From Coriobacteriaceae bacterium (lineage in GTDB: Bacteria > Actinomycetota > Coriobacteriia > Coriobacteriales > UMGS124): a stretch of DNA of 64,000 bases. Below are positions 1 to 8,551 of the stretch, piece by piece. The stretch spans positions 37,586 to 101,585 of the forward strand of contig JAHZGC010000014.1 of NCBI GenBank assembly GCA_019421015.1. The letters are read 5' to 3'. Both the position numbers and the translations under genes were made by a program. A model generated the notes under the pieces. It made no database searches. It saw only the letters and a list, made by a program, of their open reading frames with translations, and was not told the origin of the DNA. Positions within the stretch are counted from its first letter, which is position 1. The number at the start of each line of letters is the position of its first letter.

Positions 1-141
1 GCCAACATCGTGATGGAGATGGGCTACGCCGCCGACCTGCACCGCGGGGCCCTTATCGCCACCGGTGTGGTGCTCTTTGTGTTCGTGTTGCTCATCAGCG
101 CGCTGCTGGGCGCCGTCAAGCGGAAGGGGGAGGTGCGATGA
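1..141 (+). CDS. pstC: Phosphate ABC transporter permease PstC, C-terminal end (partial)
   Basis: The window opens inside this gene; only the last 46 codons are visible. They encode a loop, one strongly hydrophobic membrane segment (roughly residues 18-38 of the fragment) and a short basic tail ending at a TGA. The stop overlaps the next gene as ATGA. Identification rests mainly on position: it lies directly upstream of, and is translationally coupled to, clear pstA and pstB genes, and the tail is what the PstC permease of the high-affinity phosphate importer should look like. The catalytic context (EAA loop, substrate-binding PstS gene) is outside the window. Confidence 0.75.
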   Translation, partial: ANIVMEMGYAADLHRGALIATGVVLFVFVLLISALLGAVKRKGEVR

Positions 142-1073
142 GGCGCGCGCAGGTATCCAAGGCCACGGCGCAGATGTCCGGCCCCATGGGGGAGAGCTTC
201 CGAGCTGCCAGGGTTCCCGTCGGCCCGCAGGTCTTCTCCGCTGTGGCTCGGGTCGCGGTATACGCGGGTGCGCTTGCCTGTGCTGCTGTGCTTCTGCTGA
301 TAGTGGGCTTTGTGCTCGTGCGCGGCGTGCCGTACCTCACGCCTGACCTGTTTGCCTGGGAGTACGACTCCACGAACGTCTCGCTCATGCCCGCCCTCGT
401 GAACACTTTACTCATGGCGGCCCTCGCCCTGCTTTTGGCGGTGCCCGCCGGGGTCGGCGCCGCCATCTACCTGGTGGAGTACGCCAGGCCCGACAGCCGC
501 TTCGTGCGCTGGGTGCGCGTGGCAACCGAGACCCTCCAGGGCGTGCCCTCGATCGTGTACGGCCTCTTTGGCCTGCTGTTCTTCGTGACGCTGCTCCAAT
601 GGCGGCTCTCGCTGCTCTCGGGGGCATGCACCCTTGCGGTGATGGTGCTCCCCGTGATCATGCGCACCTCCGAGGAGGCGCTGCTTGCCGTGCCGCGCGG
701 TTACCGCGAGGGGGCGTTCGGCCTGGGGACGGGTCGGCTGCGCACGGTGGTGCGCTGCGTGCTGCCGAGTGCCGCTCCCGGCATTGCGGGCGGCGTGCTG
801 CTCGCGCTGGGGCGCTGCATGGGCGAGGTGGCCGCGCTGCTCTTTACGGCCGGTACCGTGGCCCAGGTCCCGGCGTTTCTGGAGGAGGGCCCCGCTGCCG
901 TCTTTGACTCCTGCCGCACCCTGGCCGTGCACATGTACGTCTTGGCCGGAGAGGGGCTCCACGTCGACGAGGCCTACGCCACGGCGGTCGTGCTGCTGGT
1001 GCTCGTCATCGGCCTGAACGCCCTCATGGGCCTCGTGGCTGCAAAACTCAATGGAAGGAACGCCGATGCCTAG
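138..1073 (+). CDS. pstA: Phosphate ABC transporter permease PstA
   Basis: Inner-membrane permease that pairs with PstC to form the phosphate channel of the Pst importer. The 311-residue product has several hydrophobic helices (about residues 35-60, 85-115, 130-160, 210-240 and 275-305). It has a cytoplasmic EAA-type loop near residues 178-200 ([18 protein letters not shown]), which contacts the ATPase. The length is close to the usual 280-300. The start overlaps the pstC stop by four bases (ATGA), so translation is coupled. Its 3' end overlaps the pstB ribosome binding site and start. The order pstC-pstA-pstB is the standard one. Confidence 0.93.
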   Translation: MRRAQVSKATAQMSGPMGESFRAARVPVGPQVFSAVARVAVYAGALACAAVLLLIVGFVLVRGVPYLTPDLFAWEYDSTNVSLMPALVNTLLMAALALLLAVPAGVGAAIYLVEYARPDSRFVRWVRVATETLQGVPSIVYGLFGLLFFVTLLQWRLSLLSGACTLAVMVLPVIMRTSEEALLAVPRGYREGAFGLGTGRLRTVVRCVLPSAAPGIAGGVLLALGRCMGEVAALLFTAGTVAQVPAFLEEGPAAVFDSCRTLAVHMYVLAGEGLHVDEAYATAVVLLVLVIGLNALMGLVAAKLNGRNADA

Positions 1074-1881
1074 CCTTGTGACGACCTCTGCACCCTCGGG
1101 GGAGGGGGAGCCCTACACCGTGTCCGTTGCGGCCCCCAAGATGGCCGTGCGCAACCTCGACCTCCACTACCGGGACTTCCACGCGCTCAAGGGCGTGAGC
1201 CTTGCCTTTCCTGAGCGCAAGGTCACGGCCCTCATCGGTCCTTCGGGCTGTGGCAAGTCGACCCTGCTCAAGACCTTGAACCGCATGAACGACCTCGTGG
1301 CCGGCTGTCGCGTTGAGGGCGAGGTGCTCCTCGACGGCCGCGACATCTACCGGGGCATGGCGGTGGACGACCTGCGCCGCCGGGTGGGCATGGTGTTCCA
1401 GCAGCCCAACCCCTTTCCCATGAGCGTCTACGACAACGTGGCCTTTGGGCCGCGCACCCACGGCGTGCGCAGCCGCGCCCAGCTCGACGAGATCGTGGAG
1501 CGCTCCTTGCGCGGTGCGGCCATCTGGGACGAGCTCAAGGACCGTCTCAAGAAGAGCGCCCTGGGTCTCTCGGGCGGCCAGCAGCAGCGCCTCTGCATCG
1601 CGCGTGCCCTTGCGGTGGAGCCCGAGGTGCTGCTCATGGACGAGTCCACGAGCGCCCTCGACCCGGTCTCGACCGCCAAGATCGAGGAGCTTATCGGCGA
1701 GCTCAAGGCGCGCTACACCGTGGTGGTCGTGACCCACAACATGCTCCAGGCGCGGCGCATCTCCGACCGCACGGCCTTCTTTTTGCTGGGCGAGATGGTG
1801 GAGGAGGGCCCTACCTCGGAGCTGTTCCTCGCTCCGCGCGACCGGCGCACCGCCGACTATGTGGAGGGGCGGTTCGGGTAA
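1066..1881 (+). CDS. pstB: Phosphate ABC transporter ATP-binding protein PstB
   Basis: ATPase that powers phosphate import through PstCA. The 271-residue protein shows Walker [10 protein letters not shown] (residues 58-66), the ABC signature LSGGQQQR, Walker B LLMDEST followed by SALD, and the switch histidine in VVVTHN. I chose the ATG at 1066 because GGAAGG lies 7 bases upstream; the in-frame ATG at 1051 has no such site. The first 25 residues are a poorly conserved extension before the core. It overlaps pstA by eight bases. PhoU, which often follows pstB, is not present; a two-component system comes next instead. Confidence 0.95.
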   Translation: MPSLVTTSAPSGEGEPYTVSVAAPKMAVRNLDLHYRDFHALKGVSLAFPERKVTALIGPSGCGKSTLLKTLNRMNDLVAGCRVEGEVLLDGRDIYRGMAVDDLRRRVGMVFQQPNPFPMSVYDNVAFGPRTHGVRSRAQLDEIVERSLRGAAIWDELKDRLKKSALGLSGGQQQRLCIARALAVEPEVLLMDESTSALDPVSTAKIEELIGELKARYTVVVVTHNMLQARRISDRTAFFLLGEMVEEGPTSELFLAPRDRRTADYVEGRFG

Positions 1882-2045
1882 GGTGCTTCGGGTAAGGCGG
1901 CCGCGTGGGATTGGTGGCCGGCGGGGGCGCGGGCGGCGCTTTACCAAAACTTGACCATCTTGGCCGGATCCCGGTTGTGGGTGCGCGGTAAAATCAAGCG
2001 TGAACGCTGCCCCGTGTTTTTGGACGTCCCAGGAGGCCCCGCCCC

Positions 2046-2747
2046 ATGATCTACTATGTCGAGGACGACGTAAACATCCGCGACCTCACTCTGTACGCGC
2101 TGCGCCAGGCCGGGTTCGAGGTGCGGGGCTTCGCCACGGCCGAGCCGTTCTTTGCCGCTGTGCGCGAGCAGGTTCCCGAGGCCGCGCTGCTCGACATCAT
2201 GCTGCCCGGCATCGACGGCCTGCAGATCCTGCGCACCCTGCGGGCCACGCCGGCCACGGCGCACCTCCCCGTGATGATGCTCACCGCCAAGGGGACCGAG
2301 CTCGACTGCGCCTCGGGCCTCGACTCCGGGGCCGACGACTACCTGGCCAAACCCTTCGGCATGCTCGAGCTGGTCTCGCGCGTGCGGGCCCTTCTGCGCC
2401 GCGCCCAGGGGTCGGCGGCGGCCGTTCCCGGCGACGGGCGGCTGCGCGTGGGCCCGGTGGAGCTCGACCCGTTGGCCCACCGGGTGACCGCCGACGGCGT
2501 GCCGGTGGAGCTGACCCTTAAGGAGTTCGAGCTCCTCCGCGCGCTCATGGCGGCACCGGGCCAGGTGCTCTCGCGCTCCCAGCTGTTCGAGCGCGTCTGG
2601 GGGGCCTCGTTCATGGGCGCGACCCGCACGGTCGACGTGCACGTGCAGACGCTGCGCCATAAGCTCTCGGAGGTGTCGCCCGGTGCCGGTGCCCTGGTGG
2701 AGACCGTGCGCGGCGTGGGTTACCGGTGCGGGGGAGACGCGCAGTGA
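2046..2747 (+). CDS. OmpR/PhoB-family response regulator
   Basis: DNA-binding response regulator of 233 residues, probably the phosphate-starvation regulator (PhoB/RegX3 type) because it directly follows pstCAB and precedes its kinase. The receiver domain has acidic residues D7/D8, phospho-acceptor D50 (ALLDIMLPG), T80 and K102 (LAKPFG). A C-terminal winged helix follows (about residues 135-230), with KEFELLRAL and a recognition helix ending RTVDVHVQTLRHKL. The start ATG lies 5 bases after AGGAGGCCC. Its stop overlaps the kinase start as GTGA, so the pair is co-translated. The phosphate assignment comes from context; the family alone does not fix the signal. Confidence 0.9.
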   Translation: MIYYVEDDVNIRDLTLYALRQAGFEVRGFATAEPFFAAVREQVPEAALLDIMLPGIDGLQILRTLRATPATAHLPVMMLTAKGTELDCASGLDSGADDYLAKPFGMLELVSRVRALLRRAQGSAAAVPGDGRLRVGPVELDPLAHRVTADGVPVELTLKEFELLRALMAAPGQVLSRSQLFERVWGASFMGATRTVDVHVQTLRHKLSEVSPGAGALVETVRGVGYRCGGDAQ

Positions 2748-4168
2748 GCTCAGGGGACGGTCGCGACGGCCGAGGCGGGGCGGCTTGCCGACGGAGGGCG
2801 GGCGGCCCGCGGCGCCTCTCCACCACCATCTTCACCACGCTGCTCGCGGCCACCGCTGCCGTCGTGGTGGTCGTGGCGCTTGCCATGATGGTGGCCTTCT
2901 ACGCTTCCCACGAGCGACGGGCCTCAGACCTGCTGCTCGCCCGGGCCCGCGCCACCGCCGACGCCGTCGACGGCCTGCCGCGCAGCGAGGCTGCGGCGGT
3001 GCTGGGGGCCCAGACCGACCGCGGGGTGCGCGAGACGCTGGTGGCCCCCGACGGCGAGGTGCTCTTCGACAGCGGGCCCCTGGGGCCGGGCGTGGGACCC
3101 AACCATGCGGACCGCCCCGAGATCCAGGCCGCCGAGACGAACGGCGAGGGGGTTGTGACCCGCTTTTCGCAGACGCTGCACGAGGACACCCTCTATGCGG
3201 CCGTGCGGCTTGCCGACGGTTATGTCGTGCGCCTTTCGGAGACCCGCGAGTCGTTTTTGGCCTTTGCCGGGTCGCTCCTGCCGCCGGCCGGGCTCGGCCT
3301 GGCCGTGGGTACCGTTGTGGTGCTGGGCGCCTCGCGCCTCCTGACCGAGCGCATTGTGCGGCCGCTGCATGCCATCGACGTGGCCGAGCCGCTGGCCTGC
3401 GCCCCCTATGCCGAGATGGTGCCGCTCTTGGAGCGCATCGACGACCAACGTGTCCAGCTCGAGGAGCAGAACCGCGAGCTGGCCCGCGCCGAGGGGCTGC
3501 GCCGCGACTTTTCGGCCAACGTCTCCCATGAGATGAAGACGCCCCTGCAGGTGATCGCCGGCTACGCCGAGCTCATGCGCGAGGGCATGGTGCCCCCCGA
3601 GGACGTGCGGCGCTTTGCGGGGGTCATCCACGACGAGGCTCTCTCGATGCGCGGGCTCATCAACGACGTGCTCACGCTCTCGCGCCTTGACGAGCCCGTG
3701 GACCGCGCCGCGACAAGGCGGCCGGTCGACCTGCTCGCCGTGGCCGAGCGCTGCGCGGCCCGCATCGAGCCGGTCGCCGAGGGGCGGCGGGTCGCCGTGG
3801 AGGTGGTCGGCGACCCGGCCGTGGTGAACGGAGACGAGACGCTGCTCGAGGAGATGGTGGCGAACCTCGTGAGCAACGCTGTGCGCTACAATCGCGAGGG
3901 GGGCTCGGTGTGCGTGGAGGTGCGCGCCGAGGCCGACCGCGCGACCGTGCGCGTCTCCGACACCGGCCCGGGCATACCCCAAGAGGAGCAGCAGAAGATC
4001 TTTGAGCGTTTCTACCGCATGGAGCGCAGCCGTTCCAAGGAGACCGGCGGAACGGGGCTGGGGCTGGCCATCGTGAAGCACGTCGTGCAGCGCCACGGGG
4101 GCGCGGTGGAGGTGCAGAGCGCCCTGGGGGAGGGGACCACCTTCACAGTGCAGCTGCCGAGGGGGTAG
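2744..4168 (+). CDS. Membrane sensor histidine kinase (PhoR-like)
   Basis: Partner kinase of the upstream regulator, 474 residues. A basic N-terminus leads into a membrane helix (about residues 28-52), then an extracytoplasmic sensor segment and a second helix (about residues 180-200). The H-box is near residue 262 (SHEMKTP), the N-box is NLVSNAVRYN, G1 is DTGPGIP and G2 is GTGLGLAIV. I use the GTG at 2744, which forms a GTGA overlap with the regulator stop and has a GGGGGAG site upstream; another in-frame GTG lies at 2726. Together with pstCAB it likely forms a Pst/PhoBR sensing module. Confidence 0.9.
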   Translation: MSSGDGRDGRGGAACRRRAGGPRRLSTTIFTTLLAATAAVVVVVALAMMVAFYASHERRASDLLLARARATADAVDGLPRSEAAAVLGAQTDRGVRETLVAPDGEVLFDSGPLGPGVGPNHADRPEIQAAETNGEGVVTRFSQTLHEDTLYAAVRLADGYVVRLSETRESFLAFAGSLLPPAGLGLAVGTVVVLGASRLLTERIVRPLHAIDVAEPLACAPYAEMVPLLERIDDQRVQLEEQNRELARAEGLRRDFSANVSHEMKTPLQVIAGYAELMREGMVPPEDVRRFAGVIHDEALSMRGLINDVLTLSRLDEPVDRAATRRPVDLLAVAERCAARIEPVAEGRRVAVEVVGDPAVVNGDETLLEEMVANLVSNAVRYNREGGSVCVEVRAEADRATVRVSDTGPGIPQEEQQKIFERFYRMERSRSKETGGTGLGLAIVKHVVQRHGGAVEVQSALGEGTTFTVQLPRG

Positions 4169-4251
4169 GGGTTCGGCCGGCGCGCGGGTGCGTGCTGTCG
4201 GGCGCGCTGATACATCACACACTCAGGTGTGACTGGTTTGCTCCAAAAGAT

Positions 4252-4295
4252 AGTTGCCACAACAACTGATATGCTATATAGTTGCTATGGCAACT
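4252..4295 (+). promoter_or_regulatory. Promoter and twin operators of the MarR-nitroreductase unit
   Basis: A near-consensus sigma-70 promoter is visible: TTGCCA (4254-4259), a 17-bp spacer and TATAGT (4277-4282). It lies inside two related palindromes, AGTTG-N6-CAACT (4252-4267) and AGTTGC-TATG-GCAACT (4280-4295). One covers the -35 box; the other overlaps the -10 box and the expected start site near 4289. The centres are 28 bp apart. MarR proteins commonly repress their own operon by binding such sites, so autorepression is the natural reading. Confidence 0.75.
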
Positions 4296-4328
4296 AATAC
4301 CGTGCGCATCCGTGGAGGAGGTTTGGCA

Positions 4329-4766
4329 TTGGACACCTTCGGCAGGAGCATCGGAATTCTGGCGCGCCGGCTCAACGTGTTTTTGAATCACGAACTGGTC
4401 GGCTGTGGGATTTCGGCTCGGGAACTCATGTACCTCGGCGCCCTACTGGAATGCGACGGCATGACCCAAGACCAGTTGGCCGGTGAGTTCTGCATCGACA
4501 AGGCGGCTGTGGCGCGCGCTTTGCAGGCCATGGAGGAGAAGGGGCTCGTGCTGCGCATTGAAGACTCCGAGGATCGACGGGCCAAGCGTGTCCTGGCAAC
4601 ACAGAAGGCCCGCGACCTGCGGCCTTTCATCGAGGGCGTGCAGCGACGGTGGCGCACGCTGTGTAACCCCGGCTGTGACGACCGGGAGCTGGCGCAGCTC
4701 GAGCGTGCCCTTGCTGCAATGGCCGAACGTGTCAAGCAGGCGGCCGATGACTGCGACGGAACATAA
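4329..4766 (+). CDS. MarR-family transcriptional regulator
   Basis: Winged-helix regulator of 145 residues. The core runs from ISARELMYLGAL through a wing with EDSEDRRAKRV, the typical MarR DRR motif, and helical dimerisation segments lie at both ends. I place the start at TTG 4329 because a strong GGAGGAGG (4314-4321) lies 7 bases upstream and the promoter puts transcription initiation near 4289. The earlier ATG at 4287 would sit at the transcription start and would be used only if the mRNA were leaderless. It probably controls itself and the nitroreductase 106 bases downstream. The ligand cannot be read from the sequence. Confidence 0.85.
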   Translation: MDTFGRSIGILARRLNVFLNHELVGCGISARELMYLGALLECDGMTQDQLAGEFCIDKAAVARALQAMEEKGLVLRIEDSEDRRAKRVLATQKARDLRPFIEGVQRRWRTLCNPGCDDRELAQLERALAAMAERVKQAADDCDGT

Positions 4767-4872
4767 GACGTTCGCCACAAGGTACGTGCGGGAACTGCGT
4801 GCTGAGGCGCATGGGCCCGTGTGGAACGCGACGACGGCAATTCCTAAGACAATTGAGAGGATCTGCTCGCCC

Positions 4873-5541
4873 ATGGACATAATCCAAGCTATGTACGAGC
4901 GCCACACGGTACGCTCGTACACCTCCGAACCGATTGCCCCCGCTGTGGTCAAGAAGCTCCAGGAGCGCATAGCCCAAGACAACGCCGCGTTCGACGTCGA
5001 CGTCAGGCTGATGACCGACGACGCCTCGGCCTTCAACGTCGCCATCAAACTGGTTCTTGCCAAAGGGGTGCGCAACTACCTGATTTTGGCCGGCAGCGCT
5101 GCGCCCGATGTGGACGAGCGTCTGGGCTATGTCGGGGCCGATCTCATGCTGTACGCCCAGACCCTGGGTCTCAACAGCTGGTGGGTCGGCGGCACCTTTC
5201 GACGCAAGGCCATGGAAGAGAAGGTCCCGGGGAAGAAGGTCATAGGGGTAATTGCGTTGGGATATGGTGCCACGCAGGGAAAGCCCCACAAGTCAAAACC
5301 GGCGGCTGCGGTGAGCTCCTACGACGGGCTACCGGTTCCCGTGTGGTTTACCCAAGGGGTGGACGCGGCGCTTCTCGCGCCCACGGCACTCAACCGGCAG
5401 GCGTTTACGATTCATGGTAGGGGAGATGCCGTGCGGATTACCTGTGGGGCGGGGACCTTCTCGGGTGCTGATTGTGGCATCGTGAAATACCACTTTGAGC
5501 AGGGGGCGGGTAAGGGCAGCTTTCGGTGGGATGAAGGCTAA
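4873..5541 (+). CDS. Nitroreductase-family protein
   Basis: FMN-dependent NAD(P)H oxidoreductase-like protein of 222 residues. The N-terminus (MDIIQAMYERHTVRSYT) carries the family's flavin-phosphate-binding RHTVRSY pattern. The middle holds a segment around LGYVGADLMLYAQTLGLNSWWVGG, typical of small nitroreductases, and then VIGVIALGYG. The last 60 residues (from about 160) do not look like the family core. The start is the ATG after GAGAGGA. The MarR gene upstream suggests induction by an electrophile, drug or redox-active compound; the true substrate is unknown. Confidence 0.85.
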   Translation: MDIIQAMYERHTVRSYTSEPIAPAVVKKLQERIAQDNAAFDVDVRLMTDDASAFNVAIKLVLAKGVRNYLILAGSAAPDVDERLGYVGADLMLYAQTLGLNSWWVGGTFRRKAMEEKVPGKKVIGVIALGYGATQGKPHKSKPAAAVSSYDGLPVPVWFTQGVDAALLAPTALNRQAFTIHGRGDAVRITCGAGTFSGADCGIVKYHFEQGAGKGSFRWDEG

Positions 5542-5611
5542 CGCACCGAGGGCATTTGGTATAGAGCTTCGGCCCGATGCGGTAGCAACGGCTTTTTGAG
5601 GCTGTATAAAA

Positions 5612-5656
5612 CCGATTCGCCGCTATTCCGGGGGATTTGGGAGGGCGGCGAATCGG
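5612..5656 (-). terminator. Hairpin terminator for the ferritin-like gene
   Basis: Perfect 12-bp inverted repeat (CCGATTCGCCGC at 5612-5623, partner at 5645-5656) with a 21-base loop. Read on the minus strand the stem is followed by TTTTAT, which fits an intrinsic terminator for the minus-strand gene ending at 5691. The plus strand has no T-tract here. Confidence 0.6.
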
Positions 5657-5690
5657 CCTATCTCTGTGCTCCGTCGGTATTCTGGGCTGT

Positions 5691-6257
5691 TCAGTTCCCC
5701 TCGCCCTTCGTGCGGTCGCGGGCCTTCTCCTGCTTGGGGGCCTTCTCCCTGGCGCCTCTCTTTTCCTTCTGGGAGGTCTTGTCCTTGGCAGCCTTCTTGC
5801 CCTTGCCTTTTTTGGGCCTGTCTTTTTTTGTGGGTTTTCCTCCTTGGGGCCTGGGGAATTGCGCGCCCGGTTTGACCGGCACGTCGCACAGGGGGACGAG
5901 CGGCGCGGGCTTGGTCACGACCAGGCTGCCTGCGGCCTCGGAGCCTGTGGTGGTGACGTCGATGCCCAGCTGCATGAGCAGCTTCGTTGCCTCGGCGGCG
6001 CCTTCGGCGTAATTCTGCCCCTCTTCGGGGTCTAGGTATTGGAGCAGCGCCAGCAGCTCGCCGAAGTGGTGCTTCTCCTCGTTGCGCAGATGTTCCAGCA
6101 CTTTGGCGGCCGCCTTGTCCTGGGCGGCTTCGAGATGTTCGCTGTAGCGGTTGACGGTCTTGAGTGCGCGGGCCAGGTCGAGCCTGACGAGGCGGGCGAG
6201 TTCCTCGTTGGCGAGGCCTCTGGTCTTCTTGCCGTGTGGCGCTTCGAATGTATCCAT
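5691..6257 (-). CDS. EncFtn-like half-ferritin with lysine-rich tail
   Basis: Protein of 188 residues. Residues 15-80 form two predicted helices with Y38, E60-E61 and H64. The spacing Y-x21-EE-xx-H matches the encapsulated-ferritin (EncFtn) core as I remember it. The EncFtn ligand glutamate seven residues before the tyrosine is an alanine here (A31), so iron oxidation is not assured. Residues 141-188 are an extreme Lys/Arg/Glu tail, likely disordered and nucleic-acid or polyanion binding. The start ATG at 6257 follows AGGAGA by 6 bases; an in-frame ATG at 6272 lies upstream of that site. No encapsulin shell gene is in the window. It could instead be a rubrerythrin-type or non-catalytic relative. 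Confidence 0.6.
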   Translation of the reverse strand: MDTFEAPHGKKTRGLANEELARLVRLDLARALKTVNRYSEHLEAAQDKAAAKVLEHLRNEEKHHFGELLALLQYLDPEEGQNYAEGAAEATKLLMQLGIDVTTTGSEAAGSLVVTKPAPLVPLCDVPVKPGAQFPRPQGGKPTKKDRPKKGKGKKAAKDKTSQKEKRGAREKAPKQEKARDRTKGEGN

Positions 6258-6834
6258 GGCGGTTCTCCTCATGAGGGCGACGTGTTGGGCCGTTGGGGGC
6301 GAAATGTTCGTTCCTGTCTATACCCACGGCTGGCTTTGTTGCGCGACTTGTTGCCCACAGCTCCCAAACTGGCCAGGAACAGGTCGGTATGGTGCGCCAT
6401 TGGTCTGTATGGCGTTGTCGTACGTTCGCATAAAATCACTAGCTAAAATATATAATCTTTTCTCAGGAGATGCACCCGCAAAACGGGGGTTCGTGTACCG
6501 CAGGTCTGGTCGCTAGTGGGCGTTTTAGACACGCCGAGTGTGTGTCAATGAACAGAAGCTAGGAGTGCATCTGTACGGTAACCCATCTACCAGGTGTTTT
6601 CCTTTGGCATCTGGACGTCGGGTAAGCAGAAGCTAATGTATCATTTATCTAACGGTACATAAACCATCGTTTTGCGGGCGCATTTAGGCTAAGAAGCATT
6701 ATGTTTTGTGCAATGAGACACACACCATGACGGCCCGCCAGTCCATAGGGCCGACGGGCCGTACGCAATGGGGGGATTTCCCTCGTCGTTAGGGCAACAC
6801 ACCTGTTTGGGGCAGATGCGGGGATGCCGGCTCG
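6258..6834. other. 577-bp gene-free region, partly AT-rich, with repeats
   Basis: No convincing gene. The stretch 6400-6720 is markedly richer in A/T than its surroundings. It holds a 15-bp inverted repeat with one mismatch (6471-6485 and 6668-6682, CGTTTTGCGGG core) about 180 bp apart. A direct repeat CAGAAGCTA occurs at 6553 and 6627, with related ACGGTA-containing sequence after each. An 8-bp stem (6730-6737/6755-6762) lies just after the oxidoreductase stop. The 5' part should carry the promoter of the ferritin-like gene, but I see no clear boxes. Confidence 0.5.
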
Positions 6835-8346
6835 CTAGAGTTTCGACACGCTCTCGCCGGCGATGCAGCCAAAGGTGAGGGCGTCGGCGATGGAGCTGCC
6901 CGAGCCCGCATACTTGCCAAAGTGGCCGCACGAGGTGCGTCCGGCGGCGTAGAGGCCCACGATGGGGTTGCCGTCGAGGTCGACGACCTGTGCGTCGGTG
7001 TTGATCTTGAGGCCGCCCAGCGTGTGGAAGCCACACGACGCGATCGACCCGTCGATGGCGTGGAACGGCGCAGTTACCACGGGACGCAGGTACTCCACGC
7101 TCTTGTGGAAGTCCCGGTCCTCGCCGTCGGCGCAGAAGCCGTTGTAGCGCTCGATGGCCTCGAGGGAGTTCTCGACGGGCATGTCGATCTGCTCGAACAG
7201 CTCCTCGAGGGTGTCGGCCGAGGCTGTCGATTCCAGATACTGGCCGTAGGGGGTCTGCTGGGCCAGGGCAAGGGTGTCGCTGTCGAGGATGATAAAGCCC
7301 TTGGCGGGGGAGTGCGAGGCGATGGCGAGGCCCACGCGGCCGCCGTGCCAGTCCTCGGCCATGTAGCGGTGGCCCCACTCGTCGAGCAGGGCGCCGGCGG
7401 CCAGGTCGCCGTAGTTGTAGATCGAGCGGTTGAAGTTCACGCGGTTCATCGATGAGGTGGCTGCGCCGACCTTTTGGCCCATGCGGATGCCGTCGCCCAT
7501 ATCGAACTCGCCGGAGGTGCGCTTGCCGCAGCCAAGGGTCTCGGAGCAGTAGTCCGCCAGCATGGCGTCGTTCAGGGTGTAGGCGCCCGTGCACAGGATC
7601 ACGCCCTTGGCGGCTTTCACGCGCAGGGGGTTGCCGTCGGCGTCGGTGCAGGCCACGCCGACCACGGAGCCGTCCTCGTCGCATACGAGCTCGGTGGCCG
7701 TGGTGTTGTAGTGCACGGTGGCCTGGGTGTCGACCTTGGTCTCGAGGGGCTCGAAGAGGCCGAAGGACTTCTCGGTGGTCGCGTGGCCGCGCGGCGCGGG
7801 CTTGGCGATGGCGGCGAACTCGGGGCAGCGCTCATTGCCGGTGTAGTGCAGGCTCACGCCCTCGGGGGGTTCGGTGGAGTGCGACACGTCGTCGAGCGTG
7901 CCGTTGAACTCGACGCCCTGCGACACGAGCCAGTCGTAGAGCCACGTGGAGCGCGAAAGGTAGGTCTCGAGCAGGGCCTCGTCGGTGTTGCCCACCATGG
8001 CGCGCACGTAGGCGGCCATGTCCTCGGGGGTATCCTCGACGCTCAGGGCCTTCTGCAGGCCGGTGCCGCCGCCCATGTACACGATGCCGCCCGAGCGCAG
8101 CGTGGCGCCGCCCCCGCGACCGGCGCGCTCGATCACGCAGACCGAGCAACCGCCGTCAAGGGCGCACACGGCAGCCGCTGCGCCGGCGCCGCCCAGGCCC
8201 ACGACCACGACGTCGCGCTCCTCGTCCCAGGACGTCTCGTCGGCCTTGGCCGCGTCGGCCGCCCCCGCGATGGCCAGGGCTGCGCCGGCCGCCCCCACGG
8301 TGCCGATGAACGCCCTGCGCGATACGGTGTTGTCGATGCCGGTCAT
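6835..8346 (-). CDS. Tat-exported FAD-dependent oxidoreductase (FAD_binding_2 / fumarate-reductase-like)
   Basis: Flavoprotein of 503 residues. The N-terminus has a twin-arginine signal (SRRAFIGTVGAAGAAL, from residue 9) ending near ADA, so it is predicted to act outside the membrane. The FAD dinucleotide fold follows (DVVVVGLGGAGAAAA), then the substrate-cap region, with the C-terminal FAD site in GLYAAGRTSCG and SGSSIADALTFG. This is the fumarate reductase/urocanate reductase/steroid dehydrogenase superfamily, greatly expanded in Coriobacteriia. Neither a covalent-FMN domain nor haem motifs are visible, so the electron donor must be a separate protein. AAGGAGAT precedes the start. It is divergent from a membrane LuxR regulator that may control it. 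The acceptor substrate is unknown. Confidence 0.85.
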   Translation of the reverse strand: MTGIDNTVSRRAFIGTVGAAGAALAIAGAADAAKADETSWDEERDVVVVGLGGAGAAAAVCALDGGCSVCVIERAGRGGGATLRSGGIVYMGGGTGLQKALSVEDTPEDMAAYVRAMVGNTDEALLETYLSRSTWLYDWLVSQGVEFNGTLDDVSHSTEPPEGVSLHYTGNERCPEFAAIAKPAPRGHATTEKSFGLFEPLETKVDTQATVHYNTTATELVCDEDGSVVGVACTDADGNPLRVKAAKGVILCTGAYTLNDAMLADYCSETLGCGKRTSGEFDMGDGIRMGQKVGAATSSMNRVNFNRSIYNYGDLAAGALLDEWGHRYMAEDWHGGRVGLAIASHSPAKGFIILDSDTLALAQQTPYGQYLESTASADTLEELFEQIDMPVENSLEAIERYNGFCADGEDRDFHKSVEYLRPVVTAPFHAIDGSIASCGFHTLGGLKINTDAQVVDLDGNPIVGLYAAGRTSCGHFGKYAGSGSSIADALTFGCIAGESVSKL

Positions 8347-8464
8347 ATCGATCTCCTTTGTTGTGTCGGGGGCGCCGGTGGGCGTCCCGTGGGAGCACCG
8401 GGTGGTTTTTGCCGTGCGGCCCGGTGCGAAGACGACGCGATTGTGGGGCGAATGCCGGTAGTTG

Positions 8465-8498
8465 CGGTATCGGTCGAAAAAAATCAGCTATCATACCG
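8465..8498. promoter_or_regulatory. Possible operator in the oxidoreductase/LuxR divergent gap
   Basis: Inverted repeat CGGTAT (8465-8470) / ATACCG (8493-8498) in the 205-bp divergent intergenic region. A TATCAT hexamer (8489-8494) could be the -10 box of the luxR gene, but no -35 box stands at the right distance. The position suits control by the adjacent LuxR protein. Confidence 0.3.
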
Positions 8499-8551
8499 AC
8501 AAGGGACGAGGACCGAGGCCATCGGCCAAACAGGGGGAGACGAGGTAGTCC

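Noticed and set aside
1951..1994. TTGACC (1951-1956) and TAAAAT (1989-1994) before the response regulator as a promoter
   Set aside because: The boxes are 32 bp apart, far from the 16-18 bp needed. The TAAAAT may still be a -10 box of an activator-dependent promoter, but this cannot be supported.
5596..6012. Plus-strand open frames rich in hydrophobic residues opposite the ferritin-like gene
   Set aside because: They are antisense to the Lys-rich tail, whose codons read as Phe/Leu on the other strand, and lack a supported start.
6730..6762. ACGGCCCG/CGGGCCGT stem as an intrinsic terminator of the FAD oxidoreductase gene
   Set aside because: The stem is real but no T-tract follows on the minus strand, so termination cannot be claimed.
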